A stretch of DNA of 64,000 nucleotides, taken from contig NZ_JAHLMF010000005.1 in the NCBI RefSeq assembly GCF_018919385.1, positions 62,001-126,000 of the forward strand, written 5' to 3'. The DNA is from Geomonas diazotrophica. Its GTDB lineage: Bacteria > Desulfobacterota > Desulfuromonadia > Geobacterales > Geobacteraceae. Below, in pieces: positions 8,980 through 17,350 of the stretch (position 1 is the first letter of the stretch; each line of letters opens with the position of its first letter). The notes beneath the pieces are model-generated. The model ran no database searches and was not told the DNA's origin. It saw nothing but the letters and a program-made list of their open reading frames with translations. Made by a program: the position numbers and the translations under genes.

Positions 8980-10362
8980 TCAGCGGGGCAGCGTGAAGTA
9001 GAAGGTCGCACCGCGGCCCGGCTCCCCTTCTCCCCATACGCGCCCGTTGTGACGGCGCACGATGCGGCGCACGGTGGCAAGGCCAAGGCCGGTGCCGGGG
9101 AAATCCCGATAGGTGTGCAGCCTCTTGAAAGGCTGGAATAGCTGACCGGCCAGGCTGCTGTCGAAGCCGGCCCCGTTGTCGCGGATGAAGATGGCGGTCT
9201 CCCCTTGCTCGGTGGTCAGGGTGCCCAGTTCCACTACGGGGGTATCCACCTTGTTGCTGTACTTCCAGGCGTTGGAGAGGAGGTTTTCCAGAAGCACGCA
9301 GAGAAGCTGGGGATCGCCATGCACCAGGAGCTGTTCAGGGGCGCGGAAGGAAACCGGCCGATCGGGATTATCCTGCTGCAGTTGCGCGGCTATTTCACGG
9401 GCGGCGGGGACCAGGTCGAAGGAGGCGCAGGACAGGCCCACCTCGGTGACGCGGCAGAGCACCATGAGCGAGTCGAGCAGCGCCTCCATCTGGAGGCAGC
9501 CGTCATGAACCAGATCGACGAAGAAACGGCCGTTTTCATCCAGCTGTTCGCGGTACCCTCGAAGCTCCTGGGCGGAGCTGTAGACCCTGGTGAGCGGGGC
9601 ACGCATGTCGTGGGAGATGGCATGGCAGAAGGCCTCCAGCTCCTGGTTGGCCTGGTGAAGTTCGGTAGCCTGGTGGGTCAGCGCGGCATTGAGGGCGGCG
9701 GTCTCCTGCTCGGCGAGCTTGCGGGAGGTGATGTCGCGAACCACCTCGATGCCAAAGAGCGGCTTTCCGTCGCTTCCCTTCAGTGAGGAGCCGATCAGCT
9801 CGACGTACCCTCCTGTGGCAGATGCTTCCGGCCCAAGTTCGGCGCGGTGCACCTTGCCGTCCTGGAAGGAGGCCAGCAGGTGGCATCCGGCGCAGGGCTG
9901 GCTCTCCTTGCGGTAAGCCTCGTAGCAGTAGCGGCCGATGTTGTCGCCGGTCATCTGCCGGTGGGCAGGGTTCTGGTAGAGGACCCTGAGATCGGGGTCC
10001 TGGATGGAAACCGCTTCCCCGAGGGCTTCAAAGATGCTCTCCATCTTGGCCCGCTCCCGTTGTGCCTCCTCCAGCGCCGCCTGCAGGGCCTGCTCGAGGG
10101 CGGCCTCGTTGCGATGGGCGCGGCGGCTGTAGAGGAGCAGGCCGCCGACCAGGAAAAGCACCAGGGCGAAGTCCTCGTGGCTGTCCGACGCCAGCAGATA
10201 CTCGGCCAACGGCTTTCCGCCGAAGAGCAGGTAATCGATCAGGCCATCGACGACCCAGAACACCAGGACAAGCAGTGCTCCCAGCAGGATCTGAAAAAGG
10301 AAGGAGACGAACCCCGGTTCCGAGAGCTTGGCCCACCGGGCCATTCGCCGCACTACGTCCAT
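8980..10362 (-). CDS. PAS-domain sensor histidine kinase
   Basis: A 460-residue membrane kinase. Two membrane segments (about 17-48 and 64-78) precede a short coiled coil and a PAS domain (about 105-215). The HisKA dimerisation domain has phospho-acceptor H251 (ISHDMRAPLTRV). The HATPase domain has N (NLLSNAWKYS), G1 (DNGAGFD) and G2 (GTGLGLATV) boxes. The PAS contains a PCAGCH string, common in cytoplasmic PAS domains and probably not a heme site. No response regulator is adjacent. The ATG overlaps the stop of the truncated radical SAM gene by 10 bases, so it was once translationally coupled to it. Confidence 0.93.
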   Translation of the reverse strand: MDVVRRMARWAKLSEPGFVSFLFQILLGALLVLVFWVVDGLIDYLLFGGKPLAEYLLASDSHEDFALVLFLVGGLLLYSRRAHRNEAALEQALQAALEEAQRERAKMESIFEALGEAVSIQDPDLRVLYQNPAHRQMTGDNIGRYCYEAYRKESQPCAGCHLLASFQDGKVHRAELGPEASATGGYVELIGSSLKGSDGKPLFGIEVVRDITSRKLAEQETAALNAALTHQATELHQANQELEAFCHAISHDMRAPLTRVYSSAQELRGYREQLDENGRFFVDLVHDGCLQMEALLDSLMVLCRVTEVGLSCASFDLVPAAREIAAQLQQDNPDRPVSFRAPEQLLVHGDPQLLCVLLENLLSNAWKYSNKVDTPVVELGTLTTEQGETAIFIRDNGAGFDSSLAGQLFQPFKRLHTYRDFPGTGLGLATVRRIVRRHNGRVWGEGEPGRGATFYFTLPR

Positions 10363-10577
10363 ACACCCTCGATGACTGCCCCGCAGCCGGGACAGGTTCC
10401 ATTGCAGAGAAGATTCTTTCCCACCAGATAGCCGAGTCTCTTAATTAGCAGGGAGCCGCATAAAGAGCAATAGCTGTTTTCGCCCCCCTCACCCGGCACG
10501 TTCCCCTCGTAGACGTAACGCAGACCTGTGCCGCACCTCCGCTCCGACCGGTAAATTAGCGAGCGCAAATATAGCAT
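10353..10577 (-). pseudogene. C-terminal remnant of AmmeMemoRadiSam-system radical SAM enzyme
   Basis: Only the C-terminus of the family is left. From about residue 18 it reads GLRYVYEGNVPGEGGENSYC, then CGSLLIKRLGY, and ends CPGCGAVIEGVW, the usual tail of these roughly 340-residue enzymes. The radical SAM domain with its CX3CX2C cluster is absent, and I see no matching sequence in other frames of the AT-rich DNA upstream. The first 17 residues do not resemble the family. The stop TAG overlaps the histidine kinase start. A short functional zinc protein is less likely, given that the two CXXC pairs belong to the parent's tail. Confidence 0.75.
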
Positions 10578-10972
10578 TCGCTGGTGGAAATTTCCAGCGA
10601 AAATTTAAGGGGATGCCGGTTCGATCCGGATACCGTATACATTCCTGCAAACCGTTGTTCGACCAATTTGCGCAGAAATATTTTTTTGTGGTGGCCACTC
10701 ATTTTACGCAAAGGTCAACGCAATGCCACCGTGAAAGCATACCTTTGTTTGATAACGGGAAATACCTTAGAAAATAGACGAGTTACAACGAAATGTCGAG
10801 GCAAGGACGGCGCTGAAAAATGAAATGTTTTAAAATGGAGGCTTAGTATCAGATCGTGACGTGAAAGCTAAACTACTGTTTTAGGTAACTTTTTTGAAAA
10901 AATACCTCTTGACCAACAGGAGCGGTTCTATATATTGTCAGAATCATACTTCCTCCTAGGAGAAAACAAAAC
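10578..10972. other. AT-rich intergenic region between the radical SAM remnant and the zinc-ribbon gene
   Basis: This 395-base stretch is clearly richer in A and T than its surroundings and holds no convincing gene on either strand. It is where the missing 5' part of the radical SAM gene would be expected, so it marks the deletion or replacement junction. At its right end it carries the promoter of the zinc-ribbon gene. Confidence 0.6.
10909..10936 (+). promoter_or_regulatory. Sigma-70 promoter of the zinc-ribbon gene
   Basis: TTGACC at 10909-10914 and TATATT at 10931-10936 are separated by 16 bases. They lie about 37 bases before the ATG, within AT-rich DNA. This is one of the best promoter matches in the window. 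Confidence 0.65.
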
Positions 10973-11125
10973 ATGAAATGCCCGCACTGTGACAACAAAG
11001 TAGGAATCGAGATCGACATGCATTCCGATGGTTATGCGAAAGACCTTCTCGAATGCAACTCCTGCGGTACCGTCTGGCTCGAGAAAGCGTCCCAGATCAT
11101 CACCGTAAGCAAGCAGGCCGCCTAA
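10973..11125 (+). CDS. Small zinc-ribbon protein, 50 residues
   Basis: A short protein starting MKCPHCDNKVGIEIDMHSDG with a second pair CNSC about 28 residues after the first, forming a classic four-cysteine zinc ribbon. The ATG follows an AGGAG ribosome-binding site and a good sigma-70 promoter. A GC-rich hairpin follows the TAA stop. Coding status rests on these signals and the paired CXXC knuckles. Function is not recognised. Such ribbons often bind nucleic acid or a partner protein. No operon partner is present. Confidence 0.75.
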   Translation: MKCPHCDNKVGIEIDMHSDGYAKDLLECNSCGTVWLEKASQIITVSKQAA

Positions 11126-11133
11126 ACGGGAAC

Positions 11134-11157
11134 GGGGGCGCCGCAGGCGCCCCCCCT
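11134..11157 (+). terminator. GC-rich hairpin after the zinc-ribbon gene
   Basis: GGGGGCGCC and GGCGCCCCC pair around a GCA loop, 8 bases after the stop. The following bases are CCTCTC rather than a T-run, so it is a weak or atypical terminator. Confidence 0.45.
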
Positions 11158-11180
11158 CTCAACCACTCGAGTCCCCCCCG

Positions 11181-12344
11181 CTAAACGAGAGCAATCTCGG
11201 GCACCTCTCCCTCTTCGCTACCGATCAAGCCGCTGAAAAAGTCATCGTAGACCGGAGCCAGTCGCTCCCAGTCGTAGCGCGCCACGTGTCCGTCCAAACG
11301 CGCCCCGTGTTGCGCCCCGTGTTGCGCCCCGTGTTGCGCCCCCTGCAGCAAGCCCCTGAGCCGATCCAGCAACGACTCCCCGTCCCGGTACAGCACCGCG
11401 CTGGTCAAGCCGCCAGGCACGTGCTCGGGGTAGGCCAGCCGGTCCGGCAACAGCGCCCGGCATCCGCAATAGAGCGCCTGCACCACGCTGGCGCCGAAAA
11501 ACTCCTGCCGCGAGGTCACCGGGAGGATGTCGGCGCGCCAAAGCCACTCGGCATACTCGGCGAAGCTCTTCTGGTAGCCCCACCCCACCACGCGCGCGCC
11601 AAGCCTCTCCCGCGCCTGTTTGAATACAGGCGGGACTCTCCCGAAGGACTCGCCCAGAACCGCCACCCGGAACTCCACCCCCTCGTCGGCAAGCCGGTAC
11701 AGCGCCTCGAAGAAGGGCTCCGGCGCCTTGTCATATTCCCAGCGGTGGTTCCAAAGCAGCAGCGGCACCCCGGTCTCGGCACGCTCCTGCGGCCGAAAGG
11801 GCTCGAATTTGCGCAGGTCCAGCCCCAGAGGCAGCACGCGGCTCTTGGCCGCGATCCGCTCCACGGTCGAGAGCTCGACGGCATCGGGAAACCGCTTCAA
11901 AAAGGCGGGGAGCTCCCCCAAAAAGGAGTCCATGTGGTAACGCGAGTTGAACAACACCGCGTCGGCGCACAGGGCGCTCACGTAGTTGATGAAGGCGTAG
12001 TGCAGGTCGCGCTGCTCCCCGGGGTCAGGGTCGCCGGGAGACCAGGGATAGGTGAGCTGGTTTTCGTGGAAGTAGATTGCGCTGCGGCAGCGGTCGCTGA
12101 GCGGCCTGGTCAGCGCCAGGAAGGTGGTCAGGTCGAGCATGTCCGTGGCCAGGATGAGATCGGGCCTCTTCCCTGCCGCCAGGAAGCGGCCGGCAAGGGC
12201 GACCGCGCCGCCATGCATGCGCCATTTCCAGTTGCGGCCAGCCAGGGTGAAGAGCTCGACGTCGTGGCTGGAATGGGCGGCGTACTCGGTGGCCCAGGCG
12301 GCGTGCGACCCGGTGCAGTAGGGCTCGACGAGGGCGATGTGCAT
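11181..12344 (-). CDS. DUF3524 glycosyltransferase, tRNA-queuosine mannosyltransferase-like
   Basis: A 387-residue GT-B-type glycosyltransferase. The N-terminal half matches my memory of the DUF3524 family, which includes human GTDC1/QTMAN: EPYCTGSHAAWATEY, LAGRNWKWRMHG, YFHENQLTYPW and CADAVLFNSRYHMDSFL are signature blocks. The C-terminal half has nucleotide-sugar-binding features (LLLWNHRWEYDKAP, SRQEFFGASVVQALYCG). By homology it would mannosylate queuosine in tRNA, but the bacterial substrate is an inference. It is the last gene of the mre/rod run, 37 bases after rodA. Near its C-terminus (residues about 335-348) GAQH is repeated three times by a 12-bp DNA repeat. Confidence 0.82.
   Translation of the reverse strand: MHIALVEPYCTGSHAAWATEYAAHSSHDVELFTLAGRNWKWRMHGGAVALAGRFLAAGKRPDLILATDMLDLTTFLALTRPLSDRCRSAIYFHENQLTYPWSPGDPDPGEQRDLHYAFINYVSALCADAVLFNSRYHMDSFLGELPAFLKRFPDAVELSTVERIAAKSRVLPLGLDLRKFEPFRPQERAETGVPLLLWNHRWEYDKAPEPFFEALYRLADEGVEFRVAVLGESFGRVPPVFKQARERLGARVVGWGYQKSFAEYAEWLWRADILPVTSRQEFFGASVVQALYCGCRALLPDRLAYPEHVPGGLTSAVLYRDGESLLDRLRGLLQGAQHGAQHGAQHGARLDGHVARYDWERLAPVYDDFFSGLIGSEEGEVPEIALV
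11299..11342. repeat. 12-bp tandem repeat in the DUF3524 gene
   Basis: The unit TGCGCCCCGTGT (plus strand) is repeated about 3.7 times with almost no variation. On the coding strand it encodes a Gly-Ala-Gln-His tetrapeptide repeat and keeps the frame, so copy-number changes would only lengthen or shorten a surface loop. Confidence 0.9.
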
Positions 12345-12381
12345 CTGGCGCTCCTATTGGGCCGGGGCGGCCCGGCGATGG

Positions 12382-13482
12382 TCAGAACATGAAGCGCCGC
12401 ATGCTGATGTTGAGCAGGATGCCGACCCCAACCATGGAGGTGACCATCGAGGTCCCCCCGTAGGAGAAGAAAGGAAGCGGCACCCCCACCACCGGCATCA
12501 GGCCGATCACCATCCCCATGTTGATGACGATGTGCCAGAAGAGCATGGCGGTGACCCCTACGGCCAGCAGCGAACCGAAACGGTCGTTGCATCTCTTGGC
12601 GATCCCCAGCCCCCAAAGGATCAGGAACAGGTAGAGGGTGAGCATGAGCAGGCAGCCGAGAAAGCCCCACTCCTCCGCGAAAACGGAGAAGGCGAAATCG
12701 GTGTGCTGCTCCGGCAGAAAGCGGAGCTGGGACTGGGTCCCCTGCATGAACCCCTTGCCGAAGGTGGCGCCGGAGCCGACCGCGATCTTGCTCTGGATGA
12801 TGTGGTAGCCGCTCCCCAGTGGGTCGAGATCGGGGTTCAGGAAGTTGTAGATGCGCTTTTTCTGGTAGTCGTGGAGCAGGAACTGCCAGGCGATCACCAC
12901 GGTGGGAACCGCTGCGGCGAAGATGGTCCCGAGGGCAGAAAAGCGCACCCCGACGAATAGGAGCATGGTGCCGGCGATGAGGGACACCAGGATCGCGGTA
13001 CCCAGGTCAGGCTGCTTCATGATCAGCACGGCCGGGATCCCCAAAAGCAAAAGCGGCTGCACCAGTTCCCTGAGGGTGAGCCCCTTGAAGACCGGGTAGC
13101 GGCTGAAGAACCGGGCGAAGGTCATGATGATGACGATCTTCATCGGCTCGGAGGGCTGCATGTTGAAGAACCCGAGGCTGATCCAGCGGGTGGCACCCAT
13201 GGTGGTCTTGCCGGCCACCAGGACCAGCACCAGCAGAACCAGCACGCCGCCGTAAAGCCAGTAGGCGAAGTCCTCGAGCATGTGGTAGTCGAGGCTGCAG
13301 ACGGTGAGGCACAGCCCCAGTCCCGCCACGATCCAGTAGAGCTGCTTCAGGTAGTAGGGTGTGCCGATGTCCCGGTACGAGGACGAGGCGCTGTATATGT
13401 TGATCACCCCGAAGGCGGTGATGAGCAGCACCACCCCTAGCAGGGTCCAGTCGAAGTTGGTGAATAGCCGTCTGTCGAACAT
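12382..13482 (-). CDS. rodA: Rod shape-determining protein RodA (SEDS peptidoglycan polymerase)
   Basis: A SEDS-family glycosyltransferase that polymerises lipid II with PBP2 during elongation. It is 366 residues with about ten membrane helices. Family blocks include WISLGFFNMQPSEPMKI, MKQPDLGTAI, and the C-terminal GVPLPFFSYGGTSM. It lies 56 bases after the PBP2 gene and shares the operon order mreC-mreD-mrdA-rodA. The N-terminus FTNFDWTLLGVVLLITAFGVINIYSAS matches RodA rather than FtsW. Confidence 0.97.
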   Translation of the reverse strand: MFDRRLFTNFDWTLLGVVLLITAFGVINIYSASSSYRDIGTPYYLKQLYWIVAGLGLCLTVCSLDYHMLEDFAYWLYGGVLVLLVLVLVAGKTTMGATRWISLGFFNMQPSEPMKIVIIMTFARFFSRYPVFKGLTLRELVQPLLLLGIPAVLIMKQPDLGTAILVSLIAGTMLLFVGVRFSALGTIFAAAVPTVVIAWQFLLHDYQKKRIYNFLNPDLDPLGSGYHIIQSKIAVGSGATFGKGFMQGTQSQLRFLPEQHTDFAFSVFAEEWGFLGCLLMLTLYLFLILWGLGIAKRCNDRFGSLLAVGVTAMLFWHIVINMGMVIGLMPVVGVPLPFFSYGGTSMVTSMVGVGILLNISMRRFMF

Positions 13483-13538
13483 CTCTTCCTCGTTTATCGG
13501 GTGCCCGCGGCGTTCACTGCGGCCGCGGCGGGTGGAGG

Positions 13539-15446
13539 TTACTGCTGCGCTGCGCCGGTGGTGTCGGGCTCGGCCACCCCTTCGCCCCCTTCTTCTTCCT
13601 TGGGGACCGACTTGGGGACCGGTTTCTTGATGACACCCTTCCCTTCGAAGTAGGCACGCAGGATTTTGCCGGACACCGGCCCCGCTGCCGAGCCGCCGTG
13701 CTCGCCGTGTTCGACGATGACGGCAACCGCGATCTCCGGCTTTTCAAAAGGGGCGAAGGCGACGAACAGTGCGTGGTCGCGGAAGCGGTAGGGGATATTC
13801 CCCTTGCTGTCGCGCAGCTTGACCACCTGCGACGAGCCGGTCTTCCCGGCCACCTTGACCTCCCACAGCCGCGAAGCGCCGCCGGTGCCGTGGGCCTCGT
13901 TGATGACGGCCAAAAGCCCTTCCTTGACGAAGCGGTAGGTCGCGGGCTTAAGGCCAGTCTTCCCCAGCACCTGCGGCGCGAAGTCCTGCAGCACCTTGCC
14001 GTCGGAATCGACCACGCGCTTGACCAGATGCGGCCGTAAAATGGTCCCCTCGTTGGCCACGGTGGAGATCATGGAGGCAAGCTGTACCGGGGTGGTGAGC
14101 ACGTACCCCTGGCCGATGCCGACCGGGAGGGTTTCGCCGGAGTACCACTTCTTGCCGAAGCGCTTGAGCTTCCACTCCTGGGTCGGGATCACCCCGGCCT
14201 TCTCGTTCTCCAGGCCGATGCCAAGCGGCGCGCCGAGGCCGAAGCGCTTGGCGTACTTGGCGATCCGATCGACCCCGAGCCGCTCGGCCAGCTTGTAGTA
14301 GTAGACGTCGCAGGATTCCCGGAGCGACTTCTTCAGGTCCACGCTGCCATGCCCCTTGTGGTCCCAGCAGCGAAAGGTGGCGTTGCCGAACTTGTAAGAG
14401 CCGGTGCACTGGATGGTGGTGTGCTCGTCGATGAGCCCCTCCTCCAGACCGGCTATGGCGGTGATGATCTTGAAAGTGGAGCCGGGTGGGTACATACCCT
14501 TGAGCGCCTTGTTCTCCAGCGGGTGGCGCTCGTCCTCCAGGTACTTCTTCCAGACCTCGGGGGGCATGCGACCGGTAAAATGGGCCGGGTCGAAGTCGGG
14601 GCTGGAGACGAAGGCGAGGATCTCGCCGGTGTTGACGTCCATGGCGACGGCGGCGCCGGCCTGGTCGCCCAGGGCCTGTTCCGCGGCCTTCTGCAGGTCG
14701 AGGTCGATGGTCAGCATGACCGTGTTGCCGACGCTGGAGCCGGTCTCCGCCACGGTGCGCAGGAAGCGGCCCCGGGCATCGACCTCGATCTGGCGCCCGC
14801 CGTCGGTCCCGTGCAGGTAGGATTCCCAGGCCCTCTCGATGCCGCTCTTGCCGATGTAGTCGCCGGCGTTGTACTCGCGGTAGCGCTCGCTGTTCAACTC
14901 ATCCTCGGAAACCTCTCCAAGGTACCCCAGAAGGTGCGAGGCGAGCGAGCCGTTGGTGTAGGCCCTGATCGGCTTCATCTCGATGTTGACCCCGGAGAGG
15001 GCGAGGCGGTTCTCCTCCAGGAATTCCATCTGGTCGCGCGTGATGCCCGAGGCCACCACCAGCGGGTAGTACTTCGCCCTCCCCTGCCCCTTGTTCCACT
15101 TGGTCTCGATCTCGGTGCGGTCGAGGTTCAGGTAGTGGGCCAGGTTGTCGATCAGCTGTTCCTTGTTCTTGACGTCCTGAGGGATGACCGCCACCGAGAA
15201 GGAGGGGGTGTTGGAGACCAGCACCTTGCCGTTGCGGTCCAGGATGGCCCCGCGGGGGGCCGCCACCGGGACGAAGCGGAGCCGGTTGTTCTCGGACTGG
15301 TCGATCAGGTCCTCGGCGCTGATCACCTGCAGGTACCAAAGCCTGGACAGGAGCAGGAAGAACATGGCGCAGGCGCCCAGGGAGAGGCCGATGATGCGGC
15401 GGCCGCCCCCGTCGTCGTCGGGGAGGATGTTGTTGAGCTTCTTCAT
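13539..15446 (-). CDS. mrdA: Penicillin-binding protein 2 (elongasome transpeptidase)
   Basis: A class B PBP of 635 residues, anchored by one membrane helix (about 22-40) and facing the periplasm. The dimerisation domain begins NNRLRFVPVAAPRGAILDRNG. The transpeptidase motifs are SXXK at S323 (PPGSTFK), SCD in place of SXN, and KTG (GKTGSSQV). The C-terminal roughly 30 residues are acidic and low in complexity. The start overlaps the end of mreD by 4 bases, showing coupled translation. It cross-links peptidoglycan with RodA. Confidence 0.97.
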   Translation of the reverse strand: MKKLNNILPDDDGGGRRIIGLSLGACAMFFLLLSRLWYLQVISAEDLIDQSENNRLRFVPVAAPRGAILDRNGKVLVSNTPSFSVAVIPQDVKNKEQLIDNLAHYLNLDRTEIETKWNKGQGRAKYYPLVVASGITRDQMEFLEENRLALSGVNIEMKPIRAYTNGSLASHLLGYLGEVSEDELNSERYREYNAGDYIGKSGIERAWESYLHGTDGGRQIEVDARGRFLRTVAETGSSVGNTVMLTIDLDLQKAAEQALGDQAGAAVAMDVNTGEILAFVSSPDFDPAHFTGRMPPEVWKKYLEDERHPLENKALKGMYPPGSTFKIITAIAGLEEGLIDEHTTIQCTGSYKFGNATFRCWDHKGHGSVDLKKSLRESCDVYYYKLAERLGVDRIAKYAKRFGLGAPLGIGLENEKAGVIPTQEWKLKRFGKKWYSGETLPVGIGQGYVLTTPVQLASMISTVANEGTILRPHLVKRVVDSDGKVLQDFAPQVLGKTGLKPATYRFVKEGLLAVINEAHGTGGASRLWEVKVAGKTGSSQVVKLRDSKGNIPYRFRDHALFVAFAPFEKPEIAVAVIVEHGEHGGSAAGPVSGKILRAYFEGKGVIKKPVPKSVPKEEEGGEGVAEPDTTGAAQQ

Positions 15447-15925
15447 CGCGCCTCCTCGACCGGGAGCCTCACCCCGGAAAAGAGGGAGGCGACCAGTGCG
15501 TTGACCAGCGCCTGCGGCAGGAGCGCGGGGAGAAGCGAGGCGTACAGGCCGTTGCCGACCGAGAAGACCAGAAGGAGCAAAAGGTTCAAGAGGGCACTCA
15601 TGATGGTGGCGATAAAGACGACCAGTACGAACAGGGCGCGGTTGTCGGTGTAGAGCCGGTCGGCGAGCTCTGACAAAAGGGTGTAGATGCAGAGATAGGA
15701 AAAGGCGTGCAGCCCCAGGTATATCCCGCTGAAACTGTCCTGAAGCAGCCCCAGGGCGAAGACGGTGACGCCGGCGAAGCGGTGCGGCAGCTTGAGTCCC
15801 AGGTACACCACGAGGATGATGATCAGGTTGGGCTGGAAGGGGTCCAGCAGGTACCTTGGGAGGAGCGTCATCTGGAGCAGCAGGGCGGCAAGGAGTATGG
15901 CCGCTATTTTTAGATAGGCAATCAC
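15443..15925 (-). CDS. mreD: Rod shape-determining protein MreD
   Basis: A 160-residue integral membrane protein with about five helices that belongs to the elongasome. Typical MreD features are the LQMTLLPRYLLDPFQPNLIII opening and the GLLQDSFSGIYLGLHAFSYL block. It sits 24 bases downstream of mreC and overlaps mrdA by 4 bases. MreD is poorly conserved, so position in the operon supports the call as much as sequence. Confidence 0.93.
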   Translation of the reverse strand: MIAYLKIAAILLAALLLQMTLLPRYLLDPFQPNLIIILVVYLGLKLPHRFAGVTVFALGLLQDSFSGIYLGLHAFSYLCIYTLLSELADRLYTDNRALFVLVVFIATIMSALLNLLLLLVFSVGNGLYASLLPALLPQALVNALVASLFSGVRLPVEEAR

Positions 15926-15949
15926 TGGGTTGACCCGTGTTGGAGAACT

Positions 15950-16774
15950 CTACTCATCGCGCTGCTTGACCAGTACCAGCGCCTCTTCCAGCTTCCCGAT
16001 GTTGACCATCGGGCGGACCTCGATGGTCTGGAACACGCCGTACTCCCCCTTTTTCACCATGGTGACCTCCCCGATGGGGAGCCCCTTCGGAAAGACGCCC
16101 CCGATGCCGGAGCTGATCACGGTGTCGCCGACCTTGACGTCCTCGTCCTTCACGGTGAATTCGAGGGAGCAGCGTCCTCCCCCGGCGCCGCGCACCACGC
16201 CGCGGGCGCGGGAGCGCTGCACGATGGCGGCGATGGCGCTGGCATGGTCGGTCAGCAAGAGCACCCGGGACGAGTGCGGTGCGACCTTCACCAGGCGCCC
16301 GACCACCCCTCCGGTTGCCACCACCGGCATCCCCTCCTGGAGCCCGTCGGCGCTGCCGCGGTCCACCACCAGGGTCTTAAACCAGGCGGAGCTGTCCTCA
16401 CCGATCACCGAGACGGCCAGGGAGGGGACGGCGACACTCTCCTTCAAGTCGAGGAGCTGTTTGAACCGCATGTTGGCGGCAACCGCCTCGTTGTCGGCGA
16501 TGATCCGCGCGTTCAGGCGCTTCACGCTGTTTCTCAGCTCGATGTTCTCGCGCCGCACGTCGATCAGGTCGATGTAGTTGTTCCAGATGTCGCTGAAGAA
16601 TCCGCTTGCGCTGGCCGCGGACCCCGCCACCGGGGCGGTGATGCTCATCACGGTGCGCTCCAGGGGGTTGGCGTGCTCCCTGTTCCTGAGGTTCAAGGCG
16701 TAGGTCAGAAAGGCCGCCAGCAGTATCACTGCGGTCATCAGGAAGCGCCGGTAGCGGATCAGAAGGTTTTTCAT
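15950..16774 (-). CDS. mreC: Rod shape-determining protein MreC
   Basis: A periplasmic scaffold of the elongation machinery. From the ATG at 16774 the protein is 274 residues. It has a membrane helix near residues 10-27, a coiled coil (about 65-100, NIELRNSVKRLNARIIADNEAV) and a beta-barrel domain with GSADGLQEGMPVVATGGVVGRLV and DTVISSGIGGVFPKGLPIG. The downstream ATG is preferred to one at 16801 because MKNLLIRYRRF is a typical MreC start, although the ribosome-binding site GAGG is rather close. mreB is not adjacent; nucleotide-sugar genes lie upstream instead. Confidence 0.95.
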   Translation of the reverse strand: MKNLLIRYRRFLMTAVILLAAFLTYALNLRNREHANPLERTVMSITAPVAGSAASASGFFSDIWNNYIDLIDVRRENIELRNSVKRLNARIIADNEAVAANMRFKQLLDLKESVAVPSLAVSVIGEDSSAWFKTLVVDRGSADGLQEGMPVVATGGVVGRLVKVAPHSSRVLLLTDHASAIAAIVQRSRARGVVRGAGGGRCSLEFTVKDEDVKVGDTVISSGIGGVFPKGLPIGEVTMVKKGEYGVFQTIEVRPMVNIGKLEEALVLVKQRDE

Positions 16775-16792
16775 CGGCCTCAAAAATGGTTT

Positions 16793-16811
16793 AGGGGGCA
16801 CGGTGCCCCCT
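16793..16811 (-). terminator. Perfect 9-bp inverted repeat between the RmlC-like gene and mreC
   Basis: AGGGGGCAC and GTGCCCCCT flank a single base. It lies after the stop of the RmlC-like gene and just before mreC. No T-run follows immediately, so it may be a weak terminator or attenuator separating the two units. Confidence 0.5.
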
Positions 16812-16861
16812 ATCGAAAAATGACGATATCAAAATATAGTCCGAGGCGGCAAGGAGCCGCA

Positions 16862-17350
16862 TCAGTCAAGCTGGTAGGGAGAATCGACCAACTCCTCGTG
16901 GCGTATCTCGTCGACCGGTTCGCTCTTCCCCTGCCCGGCGAAGAGGCGGTTGGGCGCGTTGAAGACGATACCGTTCTCGGTGCCGATGTTGCGGTAGGCA
17001 TGCACCACGCCGGGGGGGACCACCACCATGGCGGGTGCGTCTACCCCCGCGTACAACACCTGCTTCACCCCAAAGCTGGGCGAACCGGGACGGGTGTCCC
17101 AGAGATAGACCTTGAAATTGGAGGGTCCCAGGAAACAGAAGTAATCGGTCTGCTCGACATGCTCGTGCGGCCCGCGGGCCACGCCCGGCTGGGTCATGGA
17201 GATGTAGGACATGACCGGCATGATCTCCGGCTCAAGTTCGTCGGAGCGGAACAACTCCGTCAGCCATCCCCTCTCGTCAAGGAACTTCTTAAGGGGCTTG
17301 CAGGTTACGTCGTGAATGCGTCCCTTGTTGAATTGCTGCACCGTGCTCAT
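16862..17350 (-). CDS. RmlC-like cupin, dTDP-4-dehydrorhamnose 3,5-epimerase family
   Basis: A 162-residue cupin located directly downstream of the RmlA gene (stop and start abut). It has the family outline: LTELFRSDE, an ISMTQPGVARGPHEH block, and a FKVYLWDTRPGSPSFG strand. The canonical RGLH(Y/F)Q motif around the catalytic His is instead RGPHEHVEQTDYF, so it may act on a related sugar or as an isomerase rather than as strict RmlC. The rmlB and rmlD partners are not in this window. It probably supplies a nucleotide sugar for cell-surface polysaccharide. Confidence 0.8.
   Translation of the reverse strand: MSTVQQFNKGRIHDVTCKPLKKFLDERGWLTELFRSDELEPEIMPVMSYISMTQPGVARGPHEHVEQTDYFCFLGPSNFKVYLWDTRPGSPSFGVKQVLYAGVDAPAMVVVPPGVVHAYRNIGTENGIVFNAPNRLFAGQGKSEPVDEIRHEELVDSPYQLD

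Noticed and set aside
9890-9905. A CXXCH string (PCAGCH) in the PAS kinase as a heme c site
   Set aside because: It lies in a cytoplasmic PAS domain after the membrane helices, where c-type heme attachment does not occur. Paired cysteines are common in such PAS domains.
10489-10698. A 69-codon minus-strand frame as a continuation of the radical SAM gene
   Set aside because: It is in another frame and shows none of the expected conserved residues.
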